Assembly: GCA_964589785.1 (NCBI GenBank)
Contig: CAZPUQ010000004.1
Span: forward strand, 186,001 to 250,000
Length of the DNA stretch: 64,000 nt
Direction: 5' to 3'
From: JAGVSR01 sp964589785
GTDB lineage: Bacteria > Pseudomonadota > Alphaproteobacteria > Rhizobiales > Hyphomicrobiaceae
The position numbers and the translations under genes are program-made. Positions 1 through 9,290 of the stretch are shown piece by piece. Under the pieces are notes generated by a model. It saw nothing but the letters and a program-made list of their open reading frames with translations. It was not told the DNA's origin and did not search any database. Every line of letters begins with the position of its first letter. Positions within the stretch are counted from its first letter, which is position 1.

Positions 1-170
1 CTGAGGCGGTCGAGATCGACGTTGCAGGCGCGCAGCACGGCCGCGGCATCGCGATCCTCGATCAGCGCCGCCAGCAGATGCTCCAGCGTGGCGTATTCGT
101 GGTTGCGCTGGTTGGCGTGCTCGAGTGCACGGTGCAGCGTGATCTCCAGGTTCTTCGAGAAGGACGGCAC
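1..170 (-). CDS. clpA: ClpA, ATP-dependent Clp protease ATP-binding subunit (N-terminal part only)
   Basis: Only the first ~56 codons lie in the window; the gene runs off the left edge. The reading starts with GTG at 168-170 and gives VPSFSKNLEITLHRALEHAN, followed by EYATLEHLLAALIED. This is the Clp N-terminal (repeat) domain that docks ClpS. ClpA is the AAA+ unfoldase that feeds substrates to ClpP. It lies 7 bp downstream of the clpS stop, so the adaptor and its unfoldase are co-transcribed, as in many alphaproteobacteria. The start is supported by the usual PSFS beginning of the family. Confidence 0.9.
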   Translation of the reverse strand, partial: MPSFSKNLEITLHRALEHANQRNHEYATLEHLLAALIEDRDAAAVLRACNVDLDRL

Positions 171-177
171 GTCTGAC

Positions 178-663
178 CTACTCTTTCTCCAGGGTGCATT
201 TGAGAGGGTGCCCGTGCTGGCGGGAGAAGTCCATGACCAATGTGACCTTGGCTTCGGCGACCTCGTAGGTGAACACACCGCAGACGCCGACGCCCTTGCG
301 GTGAACCGTGAGCATGATGTCGGTGGCTTCGTGGCGGCCCTTTTGGAAGAACTTCTCGAGCACGTGCACGACAAATTCCATCGGCGTGTAGTCGTCGTTG
401 AGAAGCAGGACCTTGTAGAGCGACGGCTTCTTCGTCTTCGGCCGCGTCTTGGTGACGATGCCCGTCTTGCCCCGTTCCCGGTCGCCACCCTGGTCCTTGT
501 CCGAACCCGCCGCGCGCGGCTCAGCGCCGAACCTCTCGTGCCATCCGTCTCCCATGCCCTCGACCGCGCCCGTGTTGCCGGCTCCCTGGCCGTCGTTGCC
601 GCCTATCGAATCGCGTGCCTGTCCGGCGCCCGCATCAACCAGAATATGTGTATCAGAACTCAA
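178..663 (-). CDS. clpS: ClpS, adaptor for the ClpAP protease
   Basis: ClpS binds the N domain of ClpA and delivers N-degron substrates. The conserved core occupies residues ~70-161: KPSLYKVLLLNDDYTPMEFV, then HVLEKFFQKGRHEA and the C-terminal GVFTYEVAEAK. The NDDYTPM element is the substrate-pocket signature. The 161-codon frame is long for the family (about 100-120 residues); the first ~65 residues are Gly/Asp/Arg-rich and probably disordered. An internal ATG at residue 37 (MGDGWHERFG) is an alternative start, so the true N-terminus is uncertain while the function is secure. Confidence 0.9.
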   Translation of the reverse strand: MSSDTHILVDAGAGQARDSIGGNDGQGAGNTGAVEGMGDGWHERFGAEPRAAGSDKDQGGDRERGKTGIVTKTRPKTKKPSLYKVLLLNDDYTPMEFVVHVLEKFFQKGRHEATDIMLTVHRKGVGVCGVFTYEVAEAKVTLVMDFSRQHGHPLKCTLEKE

Positions 664-781
664 ACTGCAAAACTCATCCCCGGCTTCCCCGCGCTATGCA
701 CACGTCTGCCCGTCCGGACGCACGAGCGGCGCAGACCCGCGCCTTGCGCGGGCGGATCAGTCTTGCGTTCGACTGCGACGC

Positions 782-810
782 AAAAAAGGCCCGGGCTCGA
801 CGCCCGGACC
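782..810 (-). terminator. Rho-independent terminator downstream of the phasin gene
   Basis: On the minus strand, arms CCGGGC/GCCCGG around a 5-nt loop (791-807) are followed after GCC by six T residues (782-787). It lies about 40 bp past the phasin stop at 850, so the phasin gene is probably monocistronic. Confidence 0.7.
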
Positions 811-849
811 TCGCCCGTTCCGACCGTATTCACCGTCAGCTGAGAGGCC

Positions 850-1179
850 TCAGCGGTTAGCCGGGAAAACGCGCTCGACCGGCTTGAAGGCGTCCTTGGC
901 GAAGGACTGGTACATGGCGCCGATCTTGGAGAGCTGCTGCATGTAGTCCTCGTAGGCACGCTTGGCGTAGGTGGTCTGGATCTCCATCGCCTGCTCGACC
1001 GAGCGGGCGGCGACCAGCTTCTCGAAGGCGGCCGTGCCGTCCTCGAACGCGCGCTTGGAGTAATCCGTCATCTCGCTGGCAATCGCCTGCCAGCTCCTGT
1101 TCCACTCACCCATCATCTTCAGATAGCCATCCATGCCGGTCTGGCCGAGCTTCTGGAAATCCTGGAAATTGTTGATCAT
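850..1179 (-). CDS. Phasin family protein
   Basis: A 109-residue protein starting MINNFQDFQKLGQTGMD. It is almost wholly helical and amphipathic, with the typical phasin_2 run KLVAARSVEQAMEIQTTYAKRAYEDYM (given here in pieces: KLVAARSVEQAMEIQ, TTYAKRAYEDYM). Phasins coat polyhydroxyalkanoate granules and limit their coalescence. The ATG at 1177-1179 follows an AAGAAAGG-like ribosome site about 10 nt upstream. The gene has its own terminator at 782-810. No PHA synthase lies in the window, so the granule role rests on family resemblance. Confidence 0.8.
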   Translation of the reverse strand: MINNFQDFQKLGQTGMDGYLKMMGEWNRSWQAIASEMTDYSKRAFEDGTAAFEKLVAARSVEQAMEIQTTYAKRAYEDYMQQLSKIGAMYQSFAKDAFKPVERVFPANR

Positions 1180-1548
1180 GGGTGACAGCCTTTCTTGGTT
1201 GAAGCCGGACGGGACGCATTCCGGTACGCCAGGACCGCTCACTGTCGAGCTTATTGAACAGTATAGCTGCAACGCACCATTACGGAAGGCCCTTTCCGCA
1301 GCGCAGCATGCCGGTTGCTCGTGCATGTCATTTACCCTAATGAAGCGGGTTTGCGCTAGCGTGGAAATCAAAAAAGAAGTGTCGCGCGACCGCGCCGGCC
1401 CAAAAGCCGCCCACAAGGCAGGCCTATGGTGACGACGATCGGGCACTGGGTTCCCTGGCCGCCGGGCCTTGTCCGGGCGGCCACCGGGCCCGAGGCGACA
1501 CCGCGTTGAGGACAGGGTTTCTTCAGTTTTTCCATAGGCGTCCAGGCC
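1180..1548. promoter_or_regulatory. Divergent intergenic region between phasin and D,D-carboxypeptidase genes
   Basis: This 369-bp gap separates two divergent genes and should hold both promoters. On the minus strand a TATACT at 1260-1265 is a possible -10 box for the phasin gene, but the matching -35 is poor. On the plus strand I see no convincing promoter. No ORF here looks like a gene. Confidence 0.3.
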
Positions 1549-3378
1549 GTGCGTCGTATTCGGTGGTGTTGCAGAGGACCGGTTGCCGGGGCCCTTCTGA
1601 TGGCCCTGAGCCTGTCGGCCGCGCCGGCGGAGGCCGGCGGCAAGGCTGCCGCCCTCGTCATCGACGCCAACTCGGGCCGCGTGCTGCACGACAACGCCGG
1701 CTCGGAGCCGCGCCACCCGGCCTCCCTGACCAAGATGATGACGCTCTACCTCACCTTCGAGACCATCGAGGCGGGGCGGCTCAGCTTTTCAAGCTCCATT
1801 CCCGTCAGCGAGCGCGCCGCGGACGCCGCTCCCTCCAAGCTCGGCGTGGACGCCGGCTCCGAGATCGCCTTGCGGGACGCCGTCAAGGCGCTCATCGTCA
1901 AGTCTGCCAACGACATGGCGATCGCCATCGCGGAGAAGATCGCCGGCAGCGAGGACGACTTCGCCCGGCTCATGACGAAGCGGGCGCGCCAGCTCGGCAT
2001 GGGCGACACGACGTTCCGCAACGCCTCCGGCCTGCCCGATCCCGAGCAGGTGACGACGGCTCGCGACATGCTCACGCTCGCCATGCGCTTGCAGGACGAC
2101 TTCCCGCAGCATTACCGCCTGTTCGCAACCCGGACCTTCGCGTACGGCGGCAAGACCTATCGCACGCACAACGCGCTGCTCGGCCGCTTCCCCGGGGTCG
2201 ACGGCATCAAGACCGGATATACCCGCGCCTCGGGCTTCAACCTCGTTTCCTCCTATCGTGCCGGCGGCAAGCATGTCGTCGCCGCGGTGTTCGGCGGCGC
2301 CAGCGCCGGCCTGCGCGACGCCCACATGCGCATGCTGCTGGCCCGCGCGATGGAAAAGGCGGCGACGAAGCGCACCCGCCCGGCCGGCCCGCAACTCGTT
2401 GCCGAGGCACGGCCTGCCACGCGTCCGGCCGCCAAGACGCGCGCCTCGCCGGAGCAGCCGGTCCGATCGCCGAGCCCGGCCGACGGGCCGCGCGACGCTC
2501 CCGCCGTCCCACCCGTTGCCGCCGCCGCAGCGCCGGCGGCCGACGCGGCCGCTGCCGTGGCTGCCGCCAGCGCGCCTGCGGCTGCAGCGCCCGCGGCCCG
2601 CATTGCCATCGCCAGGGTCAAGACCGTCTCGGTCCTCGTACCCTCCGCGCCGACGCCCGAGCCGGCCGACCCGATTGCGGCGGTCCTCACCGACGCCCCG
2701 GCGACGCCGGACTCGTCGGCCTCGGCTCCTCTCGCTTTTGCCGGCACCCTGCCGCGCCCCGACTTCACCGCGCTCAAGGCCGAGCTGACAGCGCGCGCCG
2801 CCGACGAGCCGAGTGCGGCGGAAGCCGCCCGCCGACCGCTCGCACCGGCGAGCCCGGCGCCCGCTGCCGAATGGCCGACCGGCGCGTCCGAAACGGTCCT
2901 GACGAAGCAATCGGGCCTCGGCCGCCCGCCGGGGACCCTCCAGGCCCAGCTCGCAAGCTTCGCCGACACCGGGAGCGATCCGAGCCCGGCATTCGGCTCT
3001 GACGGCGGTCCGACTCCGGCCTTCGCCGACCTGCCAGCCCCCGTCCCCGTGCCGGTCTCGATAGGCGTCGCACCCGTTCCCGCCCGGCGGCCACTCGCCG
3101 CTCCCGCTCGTCAGGCCCCGGCAACCGGCGGCGGCGGCTATCACGTCCAGATCGGCGTCTACCGGTCGACTGCCGAAGCCGAACGGGCCATGGCGGCCGC
3201 CAGGACCAAGGCCGCGCACGTGCTCGCCGACAGCGCGCCCCTCGCCATCCCGCTGACGAAGGGCGATCAGCAGCTCTACCGCGCCCGCTTCGCCGGCTTC
3301 GACAGCGCGTCCGCCACGAGTGCGTGCAACGAGCTGCGCCGCTCGGGCCTCGACTGCTTTGTCGCCCGGCCGAACTGA
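1549..3378 (+). CDS. D-alanyl-D-alanine carboxypeptidase (peptidase S11) with C-terminal SPOR domain
   Basis: Penicillin-binding protein of the DacA/DacF type, which trims the terminal D-Ala of peptidoglycan stem peptides in the periplasm. Residues 1-29 form a signal peptide ending AEAG. The three active-site motifs are present: SLTK at 59-62 (nucleophile Ser59), SAN at 119-121 and KTG at 221-223. After the catalytic domain (to ~275) comes a Pro/Ala-rich linker of roughly 250 residues. The last ~80 residues (GGYHVQIGVYRSTAEAERAM onward) form a SPOR domain, which binds denuded septal glycan and suggests a role in division. At 609 residues it is longer than classical family members because of the linker. 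It is the only plus-strand gene before panC. Confidence 0.88.
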   Translation: MRRIRWCCRGPVAGALLMALSLSAAPAEAGGKAAALVIDANSGRVLHDNAGSEPRHPASLTKMMTLYLTFETIEAGRLSFSSSIPVSERAADAAPSKLGVDAGSEIALRDAVKALIVKSANDMAIAIAEKIAGSEDDFARLMTKRARQLGMGDTTFRNASGLPDPEQVTTARDMLTLAMRLQDDFPQHYRLFATRTFAYGGKTYRTHNALLGRFPGVDGIKTGYTRASGFNLVSSYRAGGKHVVAAVFGGASAGLRDAHMRMLLARAMEKAATKRTRPAGPQLVAEARPATRPAAKTRASPEQPVRSPSPADGPRDAPAVPPVAAAAAPAADAAAAVAAASAPAAAAPAARIAIARVKTVSVLVPSAPTPEPADPIAAVLTDAPATPDSSASAPLAFAGTLPRPDFTALKAELTARAADEPSAAEAARRPLAPASPAPAAEWPTGASETVLTKQSGLGRPPGTLQAQLASFADTGSDPSPAFGSDGGPTPAFADLPAPVPVPVSIGVAPVPARRPLAAPARQAPATGGGGYHVQIGVYRSTAEAERAMAAARTKAAHVLADSAPLAIPLTKGDQQLYRARFAGFDSASATSACNELRRSGLDCFVARPN

Positions 3379-3381
3379 CCG

Positions 3382-4113
3382 TCAATCGCCCAGCAGCACG
3401 TCCTTCGCCTCGTTGATCTTGGAGGCGAGATAGTTCGATCCGCCGCGATCAGGGTGGAGCTTCTTCATGAGCTCGCGATGCGCCGCGCGCACGGCGTCGT
3501 CGTCGGCGCCGTCGTCAAGGCCGAGGATCTGCAGCGCCTCGGCGCGGGTCATGCCGCGGCCCCTGGCACCTGCGCCTGCGCCGCCATGCCCGGGCTCGGA
3601 GCCGTCGGCCTGCCGCTCCAGATCGTCGCGCCATGTCGGATGCCGGCGGTCGAGGTAGGCTTCGAGCACCTGCGCCGACGTCGGATCGGCGAAGCTGTAA
3701 TCCTGCCAGAGCAGCGCGACCTCGGACGGCGACAGAGTCTCGATCTCGCGCCCGGCGAAGCGGCCTTTCAGGACCCGTCCGCGAATGGCGCCCGTCTCGT
3801 GCTCGAGCTCCATGTCGAGGTGCTCGGTCGTCAGGCGCGAGCTCTGGCCTTGGCTCGGGGATCCGGAGCCCCAGCCGCCCCCGCCCCAGGGCAGCACGCC
3901 GCGACCCATCAGCAGGCCCCAGCCCGCGAACCCGAGAAGCAGACCGAGGTCCATGCGCCCCCGTAGAGCAAGGACCGCACCGGCGGCCATCAGGAGCACG
4001 CCGCCGAGAAAGCGCAACTGCCGGGCCATCACGGCGGGGTTGGCGTTGGCGACGCCGCGCACGAGAAAGAGGATCAGGACGAGCGCCACCAGGCCGGCAA
4101 GGAGGAAAGGCAC
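3382..4113 (-). CDS. DnaJ-domain membrane protein
   Basis: A 243-residue protein with two or three N-terminal hydrophobic segments (about residues 2-20, 33-50 and 55-70), a Gly/Ser-rich stretch at 77-92, and a C-terminal J domain (~188-243) with the HPD tripeptide at 220-222 (KKLHPDRGG). The layout resembles TIM14/Pam18-like J proteins: a membrane anchor first and the J domain last, stimulating a DnaK-type ATPase at the membrane. The function in bacteria is not established. Its start is 4 bp past the stop of the upstream VWA gene (4118), so the two are probably one transcript. The stop lies 3 bp from the end of the convergent carboxypeptidase gene. Confidence 0.8.
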   Translation of the reverse strand: MPFLLAGLVALVLILFLVRGVANANPAVMARQLRFLGGVLLMAAGAVLALRGRMDLGLLLGFAGWGLLMGRGVLPWGGGGWGSGSPSQGQSSRLTTEHLDMELEHETGAIRGRVLKGRFAGREIETLSPSEVALLWQDYSFADPTSAQVLEAYLDRRHPTWRDDLERQADGSEPGHGGAGAGARGRGMTRAEALQILGLDDGADDDAVRAAHRELMKKLHPDRGGSNYLASKINEAKDVLLGD

Positions 4114-4117
4114 CGCG

Positions 4118-4909
4118 TCAGTCTCCGGACGTCATCCGCTCGATGAGGAGCCGCGCCCCGCTTTCGCCGGAACGCGCGCCCAAGGCCAGGAGCGCCTTGC
4201 GGCCTCCCGAGGCATAGACGGCGACCGCGCGCAGAAGCGCCCGCAACTGCTCGGCGGAGCCCGCATCGAAGCGGCAGGTGGCGCCTTTCGTCAGACGCGC
4301 GATCTCGGTGAAGGCGCTCGTGACGTCCGGATTGCGGCCCTCCTGGAACAGGAACACCGGCACGCCGAGCAGGCCGAGCGCACCGGCCTTGGCGCACACG
4401 GCATCGATGTTCTCCTCCATGGCGTCGCCGACATAGACGACGGCGTTGATACGCCGCTTGCCCGCCTCCTCCTTGGCGTGCGTCAGGACGCGGGCGAGCT
4501 GTGTCAGCCCGCCGCGGCACGATACCGTCGTCATGAGCCGCGCCAGCTCCGCAGGGTCGGATACCCAGCGCGAGGCGCGGCATTCGTTGGTGCCGCGGAA
4601 GAAGACGAGCTGGACGTCGAGCCCGCCGACGTCCTTCACCACCGCGAACATGTCCGCCTGCAGCGACAGCGCCAAGTCCCATGTCGGCTGGCGGCTCATC
4701 GTGGCATCCATGGCGAAGACCAGCCGCCCGCGATCCCCGGTCGCCGCCGGCGCCTTCGCCTTCATCTTCGCGATGAAATCCTGCACGTCGCCCGCAGCGG
4801 TGGCGTCCGGCGCCGGCGGCGACGTGGCGCGCGAGGGAGAAACCGCACCGCCGGCGGGAGCGGACACGGCATCCCGGGCCGGCGATGGACGCTTATCCTT
4901 GGTGCTCAT
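4118..4909 (-). CDS. VWA-domain protein
   Basis: A 263-residue cytoplasmic protein. The N-terminal ~50 residues are Pro/Ala-rich and disordered. The rest is a von Willebrand A fold starting RGRLVFAMDATMSRQPTW, where D-A-T-M-S is the metal-binding MIDAS motif (a DxTxS variant of DxSxS). Later INAVVYVGDAMEENID supplies the final MIDAS acidic element. A shared transcript with the membrane J protein suggests they work together, but no substrate is apparent. Confidence 0.7.
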   Translation of the reverse strand: MSTKDKRPSPARDAVSAPAGGAVSPSRATSPPAPDATAAGDVQDFIAKMKAKAPAATGDRGRLVFAMDATMSRQPTWDLALSLQADMFAVVKDVGGLDVQLVFFRGTNECRASRWVSDPAELARLMTTVSCRGGLTQLARVLTHAKEEAGKRRINAVVYVGDAMEENIDAVCAKAGALGLLGVPVFLFQEGRNPDVTSAFTEIARLTKGATCRFDAGSAEQLRALLRAVAVYASGGRKALLALGARSGESGARLLIERMTSGD

Positions 4910-4952
4910 GGTCCTAGTGTGGGGGGCGCCTGCCGGAACGGCAAGACCGATC

Positions 4953-7900
4953 TCAGCCCTCGTCCTTGACGGCGAGCGTCAAGAGCTGAACGTTGCCGCC
5001 GGTTGCGGTGATGTCGGTCGTCCGCACCCGCTCCGTTGCGAACGCCTGGAGGTAGGATGGTCCGCCCGCCTTGGGTCCCGTGCCGGACAGGCCCTCGCCG
5101 CCGAACGGCTGGACGCCCGGCACCGCGCCGATCTGGTTGCGGTTGACGTAGAGATTGCCGACGCGCGCCTCGCGCGCGACCTGGTCCGCCACCGCCTCGA
5201 TGCGGCTGTGCAGGCCGAGCGTCAGCCCGAAGCCGGTTGCGTTGATCGCGCGGATCACCTTGTCGAGCCCGCCGCGCGGGAAGCGCGCGACGTGCAGGAT
5301 CGGTCCGAACACCTCCCTGTCGAGAAGGTCGAGCCGGTCAATCTCGTAGCACGCCGGCGAGACGTAGGTACCACCGCGCACGGCAGCGGGCAGCGGCAGG
5401 TCGATCAACTCCCGCGCCTGATCCTGCATCCGCAGCTTGTGGGATTCGAGCGCGTCCTGCGAAGCTTCGTCGATCACCGGTCCGATGTCGGTATCGAAGG
5501 CGAGCGGATCGCCGATCTTCAAGGCGGCGATGGCCCCCGTCAGCATGGCAACGGTCTTGGGCGCGATCTCATCCTGGACGAAGAGAACGCGGGCTGCCGA
5601 GCAACGCTGACCGGCGCTATCAAACGCCGAGCGGACGGCATCGCGCACGATCTGCTCGGGCAGGGCGCTCGAGTCCGCGACCATGGCGTTGAGGCCGCCC
5701 GTCTCAGCGATGAACGGCACGATCGCACTGCGGCGCGCGGCAAGGGCCTTCTGGATCGCCCACGCCGTGTCGTTCGAGCCGGTGAACGCGACGCCCTTGA
5801 CGCGCGGGTCCTTGACGAGGGCGGCTCCGACGTCGCCGCCGCCCGGCAGCAGATGCAGCACGTCGGGGGGCACGCCCGCCTCGTGCAGGAGCTTCACCGC
5901 GAGGAAGGCGATGATCGGCGTCTGCTCGGCGGGCTTGGCGAGCACGGGATTGCCGGCGGCCAGCGCCGCCGCCGTCTGGCCGACGAAGATCGCCAGCGGG
6001 AAGTTCCACGGCGCGATGCAGGCGAACGGTCCCCGCGCGCGCCATTCGATGCTGCTCGTCTCGCCGGTCGGACTCTTGAGATCGGTCGCCTCGGAGAAGT
6101 GACGCCGCGCCTCCAGCGCATAGTAGCGCAGGAAATCCGCCGCCTCGCGCACCTCCGCAAGGGCATTCGGGACGGTCTTGCCCGCCTCGCGCACGAGCAC
6201 CGCCATCAGCCGCGAGCGATCGTGCTCGATGAGGTCGGCCACCTGATCGAGGATCCTGGCCCGCGCGGGGCCGCCGAGCCGGTCCCAGGCGAAGGCCGCT
6301 TTCGTCGCAGCGGCGAGCGCGGTGTCGACCTGCGCCTCGGTCGCGGGGCGCACCGTGCCGATACGCTGGCTGCGGTCGTGCGGGCACAGAACAAGGCTTG
6401 CAAGCCCCGTTCCCGCCTGCACGTCGCCGGAGACGATCGCCGCCGCCTCGTATGCGGCACCAAGTGCGGCATTCATCTCCGAGTGGAGCCGCGCGCGAAC
6501 GGCCGAGGTATCGAGCGCAAGACCCATGGAGTTGCGCCGCTCGGGCCAGAAGATCTCGCGCGGCCGCACCAGAGGCCGGGCGGCCTCGCCGCTCGCCCGC
6601 TCGCGCTCGGCCTCATCGACGGGATCGCGGATGATGCGCGAGATCGGCATCTCGTTGTCCGCGATCCGGTTGACGAACGAGGTATTGGCGCCGTTCTCGA
6701 GGAGACGCCGGACGAGGTAGCCGAGCAGATCCTCATGGTCGCCGACGGGAGCATAGATGCGGCAGGCGCGTGCGCCGGCGGCACCCGGGCCGCTCGATTT
6801 GAGCGCGCTCTCGTAGATGGCCTCGCCCATGCCGTGGAGGCGCTGGAACTCGAACGTCGTATGTCCCGCCGCTACCATGGCAGAAGCAATGGTGTGCGCG
6901 TTGTGGGAAGCGAACTGGCACCCGAACTGCTGCGGGTAGGTGAGCATAAACCGCATGCAGGCGAGGTAGGACACATCCGTGTTGCGCTTGCGGGTGAACA
7001 CGGGATAGTCGGCAAGCCCCCGCTCCTGCGCCCACTTGATCTCGCTGTCCCAGTAAGCCCCCTTCACGAGCCGAACGGGAATGCGCTTGCCGCGCTCGTC
7101 CGCCAGCCGCCGCAGCCAGCGCAGCACGGGGATGGCGCGCCGCCCGTAGGCCTGGACGGCGAGGCCGAGCCCGTTCCAGGTGGCGACCGCCGGATTGATG
7201 AAGGCTTCGCCGAACATCCACAGCGTAGGCTCGAGTCGATCCTGCTCCTCGGCGTCCACCGTGATTGCGAGCCCGCGCGCCTGGGCGTGGACGACGAGCG
7301 CGTTGAGGCGCGGCAGCAGCTCCTTCATGAGCCGCTCGTCCTGCCCGGCCTCGAAGCGCGGATGGAGCGCGGAGAGCTTCACGGAGATCGACGGGCGCGG
7401 GACGATGGCGTCCGCGTGCGGCGAGGTCAGCGGACCGACCGACAGTCCCACCGCGTCGATGGCATTGACGTAGCGCTGGAAATAGCGCTCCGCATCGGCT
7501 TCCGACCGGGCGGCCTCGCCCAGCATGTCGTAGGAGAAGCGATAGCCCCTCTGCTCGTAGGGCCGGGCGCGAGCCAGCGCATCCTCGATGGTGCGGCCGA
7601 GCACGAACTGCTCGCCGAGGAGCTTGACGGCCTGGCGGATCGCCTGGCGGATGAAGGGCTCGCCGGAGCGAGCCACGAGCCGCTTCAGGGTATCGATGGC
7701 ATTGGCGCTGCGGCGGTCCTTCAGCTTCACGAGCCGGCCCGTGAGCATGAGGCCCCAGGTGGAGGCGTTCACGAACAGGCTGTCGGAATGGCCGCGGTGC
7801 CGGTCCCAGTTCCCGTGCGAGATCTTTTCCGCGATGAAGGCGTCTGCCGTCTCGGAATCGGGAATGCGCAGCAGGGCCTCCGCGAGGCACATGAGGATGA

Positions 7901-8189
7901 CGCCTTCCTCGCTCGACAGGCCGTACTCGCGCATGAAGGCATCGACGCCACCGTGCTGGGCCGGATCGGCGCGGGCCTCCTGAACGATGCGGCGCGCCGT
8001 CTCGGCGGTGCGGCGGCGCTCGTCCTCGGTGTAGACGGCGCGCTCGATGAGGCCGCCGACGAGGCGATGCTCATCGATCAGGTGGTGCTGGGCGATCTCG
8101 TCGAAGGGCGGCAGGCGGCCGAAGGGAGAACGGATCGTCGCTCCCGGTCCGGCTCCGCCCGTGTCCGGCGTCTTGCGCACGGCAACCAT
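4953..8189 (-). CDS. putA: PutA, bifunctional proline dehydrogenase / L-glutamate-gamma-semialdehyde dehydrogenase
   Basis: Oxidises proline to P5C in an FAD-dependent N-terminal barrel, then the semialdehyde to glutamate in an NAD-dependent C-terminal aldehyde dehydrogenase domain, with internal channelling. In the 1078 residues the barrel includes ISVKLSALHPRFEAGQ, VRLVKGAYWDSEIKWAQERG (20 residues shown) and FASHNAHTI. The dehydrogenase half has the catalytic Glu829 (FIAETGGLNAM) and Cys863 (GQRCSAARVLF). There is no N-terminal ribbon-helix-helix domain, so this is the short, catalytic-only PutA and not the self-regulating E. coli form of ~1320 residues. No lrp/putR-like regulator is adjacent. 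Confidence 0.95.
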   Translation of the reverse strand: MVAVRKTPDTGGAGPGATIRSPFGRLPPFDEIAQHHLIDEHRLVGGLIERAVYTEDERRRTAETARRIVQEARADPAQHGGVDAFMREYGLSSEEGVILMCLAEALLRIPDSETADAFIAEKISHGNWDRHRGHSDSLFVNASTWGLMLTGRLVKLKDRRSANAIDTLKRLVARSGEPFIRQAIRQAVKLLGEQFVLGRTIEDALARARPYEQRGYRFSYDMLGEAARSEADAERYFQRYVNAIDAVGLSVGPLTSPHADAIVPRPSISVKLSALHPRFEAGQDERLMKELLPRLNALVVHAQARGLAITVDAEEQDRLEPTLWMFGEAFINPAVATWNGLGLAVQAYGRRAIPVLRWLRRLADERGKRIPVRLVKGAYWDSEIKWAQERGLADYPVFTRKRNTDVSYLACMRFMLTYPQQFGCQFASHNAHTIASAMVAAGHTTFEFQRLHGMGEAIYESALKSSGPGAAGARACRIYAPVGDHEDLLGYLVRRLLENGANTSFVNRIADNEMPISRIIRDPVDEAERERASGEAARPLVRPREIFWPERRNSMGLALDTSAVRARLHSEMNAALGAAYEAAAIVSGDVQAGTGLASLVLCPHDRSQRIGTVRPATEAQVDTALAAATKAAFAWDRLGGPARARILDQVADLIEHDRSRLMAVLVREAGKTVPNALAEVREAADFLRYYALEARRHFSEATDLKSPTGETSSIEWRARGPFACIAPWNFPLAIFVGQTAAALAAGNPVLAKPAEQTPIIAFLAVKLLHEAGVPPDVLHLLPGGGDVGAALVKDPRVKGVAFTGSNDTAWAIQKALAARRSAIVPFIAETGGLNAMVADSSALPEQIVRDAVRSAFDSAGQRCSAARVLFVQDEIAPKTVAMLTGAIAALKIGDPLAFDTDIGPVIDEASQDALESHKLRMQDQARELIDLPLPAAVRGGTYVSPACYEIDRLDLLDREVFGPILHVARFPRGGLDKVIRAINATGFGLTLGLHSRIEAVADQVAREARVGNLYVNRNQIGAVPGVQPFGGEGLSGTGPKAGGPSYLQAFATERVRTTDITATGGNVQLLTLAVKDEG

Positions 8190-8361
8190 GGTCCGTTCTC
8201 ACCGCTCAGCCCTGGCGGGCGATTCGATTTGATGAGCACACTACCAGATTGGGATGCCTCTTTGGGGCGGCAAGGCTCGCCTCGGCCGCCTCTTGACGGC
8301 CGGCGGCGCCGGCGCCTTCCTGTGCAGGCAAATCCGCCACACCGTCCTGCCGAGGACCTGC

Positions 8362-9213
8362 ATGTCGCCCCCGCCCCGGATCGTCCGTACCGTCAAGCCC
8401 TTGCGCACCGTGATCGGGCGCTGGCGGGCCGCAGGAGAGAGCGTGGCGCTGGTGCCGACCATGGGCGCTCTGCACGACGGCCATCTGTCGCTCGTGAAGC
8501 TCGCCAAGCGCAAGGCCGACCGCGCGGTCGTCTCCATCTTCGTGAACCCGACCCAGTTCGGGCCAACCGAAGACCTCTCGCGCTATCCGCGCGACGAGAG
8601 CGGCGACCGCGGGAAGCTCGGCTCGGTCGGCGCCGATCTCGTCTGGGCGCCGTCGCCCGAGGACATGTATCCGGACGGGTTTTCGACGACGGTTGTGCCG
8701 AAGGGTGCGGCGCTGCCGCTCGAAGGCGAGTTCCGGCCGCACCACTTTGCCGGCGTGGCAACGGTGTGCACCAAGCTCTTCGGGCAGGTGACGCCCGACA
8801 TCGCGATCTTCGGCGAGAAGGACTATCAGCAGCTCTGCGTCATCCGCCGGCTCGTCCTGGACCTCGACCTGCCGGTCCGGATCGTGGCCGCTCCCACCTC
8901 GCGCGAACGGGACGGCCTCGCGCGCTCGTCGCGCAATGCCTACCTGACGCCGGAGGAGCGCGCCGCCGCGCCGGCCCTCAACCGGGCCATCAAGGGTATC
9001 GCCGCGATCGCCGCCAAGGGCGGCCTCGTCAACAAGGCGATCGAGGTCGCCACCCACGACCTGCTCGCGGCCGGCTTTGCAAAAGTCGACTACATCAGTG
9101 TGCGCGACGGCGAAACGCTCGAGCCGTTTGATCCGAAGGCGCGCCGTCCCGGCCGGGTGCTCGCCGCGGCCTGGCTCGGCTCGACCCGCCTCATCGACAA
9201 CGTCCCCGTCTAG
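8362..9213 (+). CDS. panC: Pantoate-beta-alanine ligase (pantothenate synthetase)
   Basis: Joins pantoate and beta-alanine with ATP to make pantothenate for coenzyme A. The 283-residue reading has the adenylylation motif VPTMGALHDGHLSLV (a HIGH-type motif, here HDGH), FVNPTQFGPTEDLSRYPR, GEKDYQQLCVIRR and ARSSRNAYL. I chose the ATG at 8362 (MSPPPRIVRTVKPLR) because it gives the usual family length; a longer frame from 8254 adds a 36-residue non-conserved leader. panB is not adjacent. It is convergent with the pccB side and divergent from putA. Confidence 0.93.
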   Translation: MSPPPRIVRTVKPLRTVIGRWRAAGESVALVPTMGALHDGHLSLVKLAKRKADRAVVSIFVNPTQFGPTEDLSRYPRDESGDRGKLGSVGADLVWAPSPEDMYPDGFSTTVVPKGAALPLEGEFRPHHFAGVATVCTKLFGQVTPDIAIFGEKDYQQLCVIRRLVLDLDLPVRIVAAPTSRERDGLARSSRNAYLTPEERAAAPALNRAIKGIAAIAAKGGLVNKAIEVATHDLLAAGFAKVDYISVRDGETLEPFDPKARRPGRVLAAAWLGSTRLIDNVPV

Positions 9214-9290
9214 CCCCGCGTCGCATAGGTGGCTGTACAGCCCGAAGATCCACCACGGCGGCCGACCGGCCTGCACGCGAACGACGCTTG

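Noticed and set aside
8254..8361. A longer PanC with a 36-residue leader
   Set aside because: The leader is not of PanC type, and the internal ATG gives the normal family length and start.
4446..9131. A 1561-codon plus-strand open frame opposite the VWA and putA genes
   Set aside because: It lies antisense to a clearly conserved PutA, has no recognisable domain, and open antisense frames are expected at this GC content. Its last part overlaps panC in another frame.
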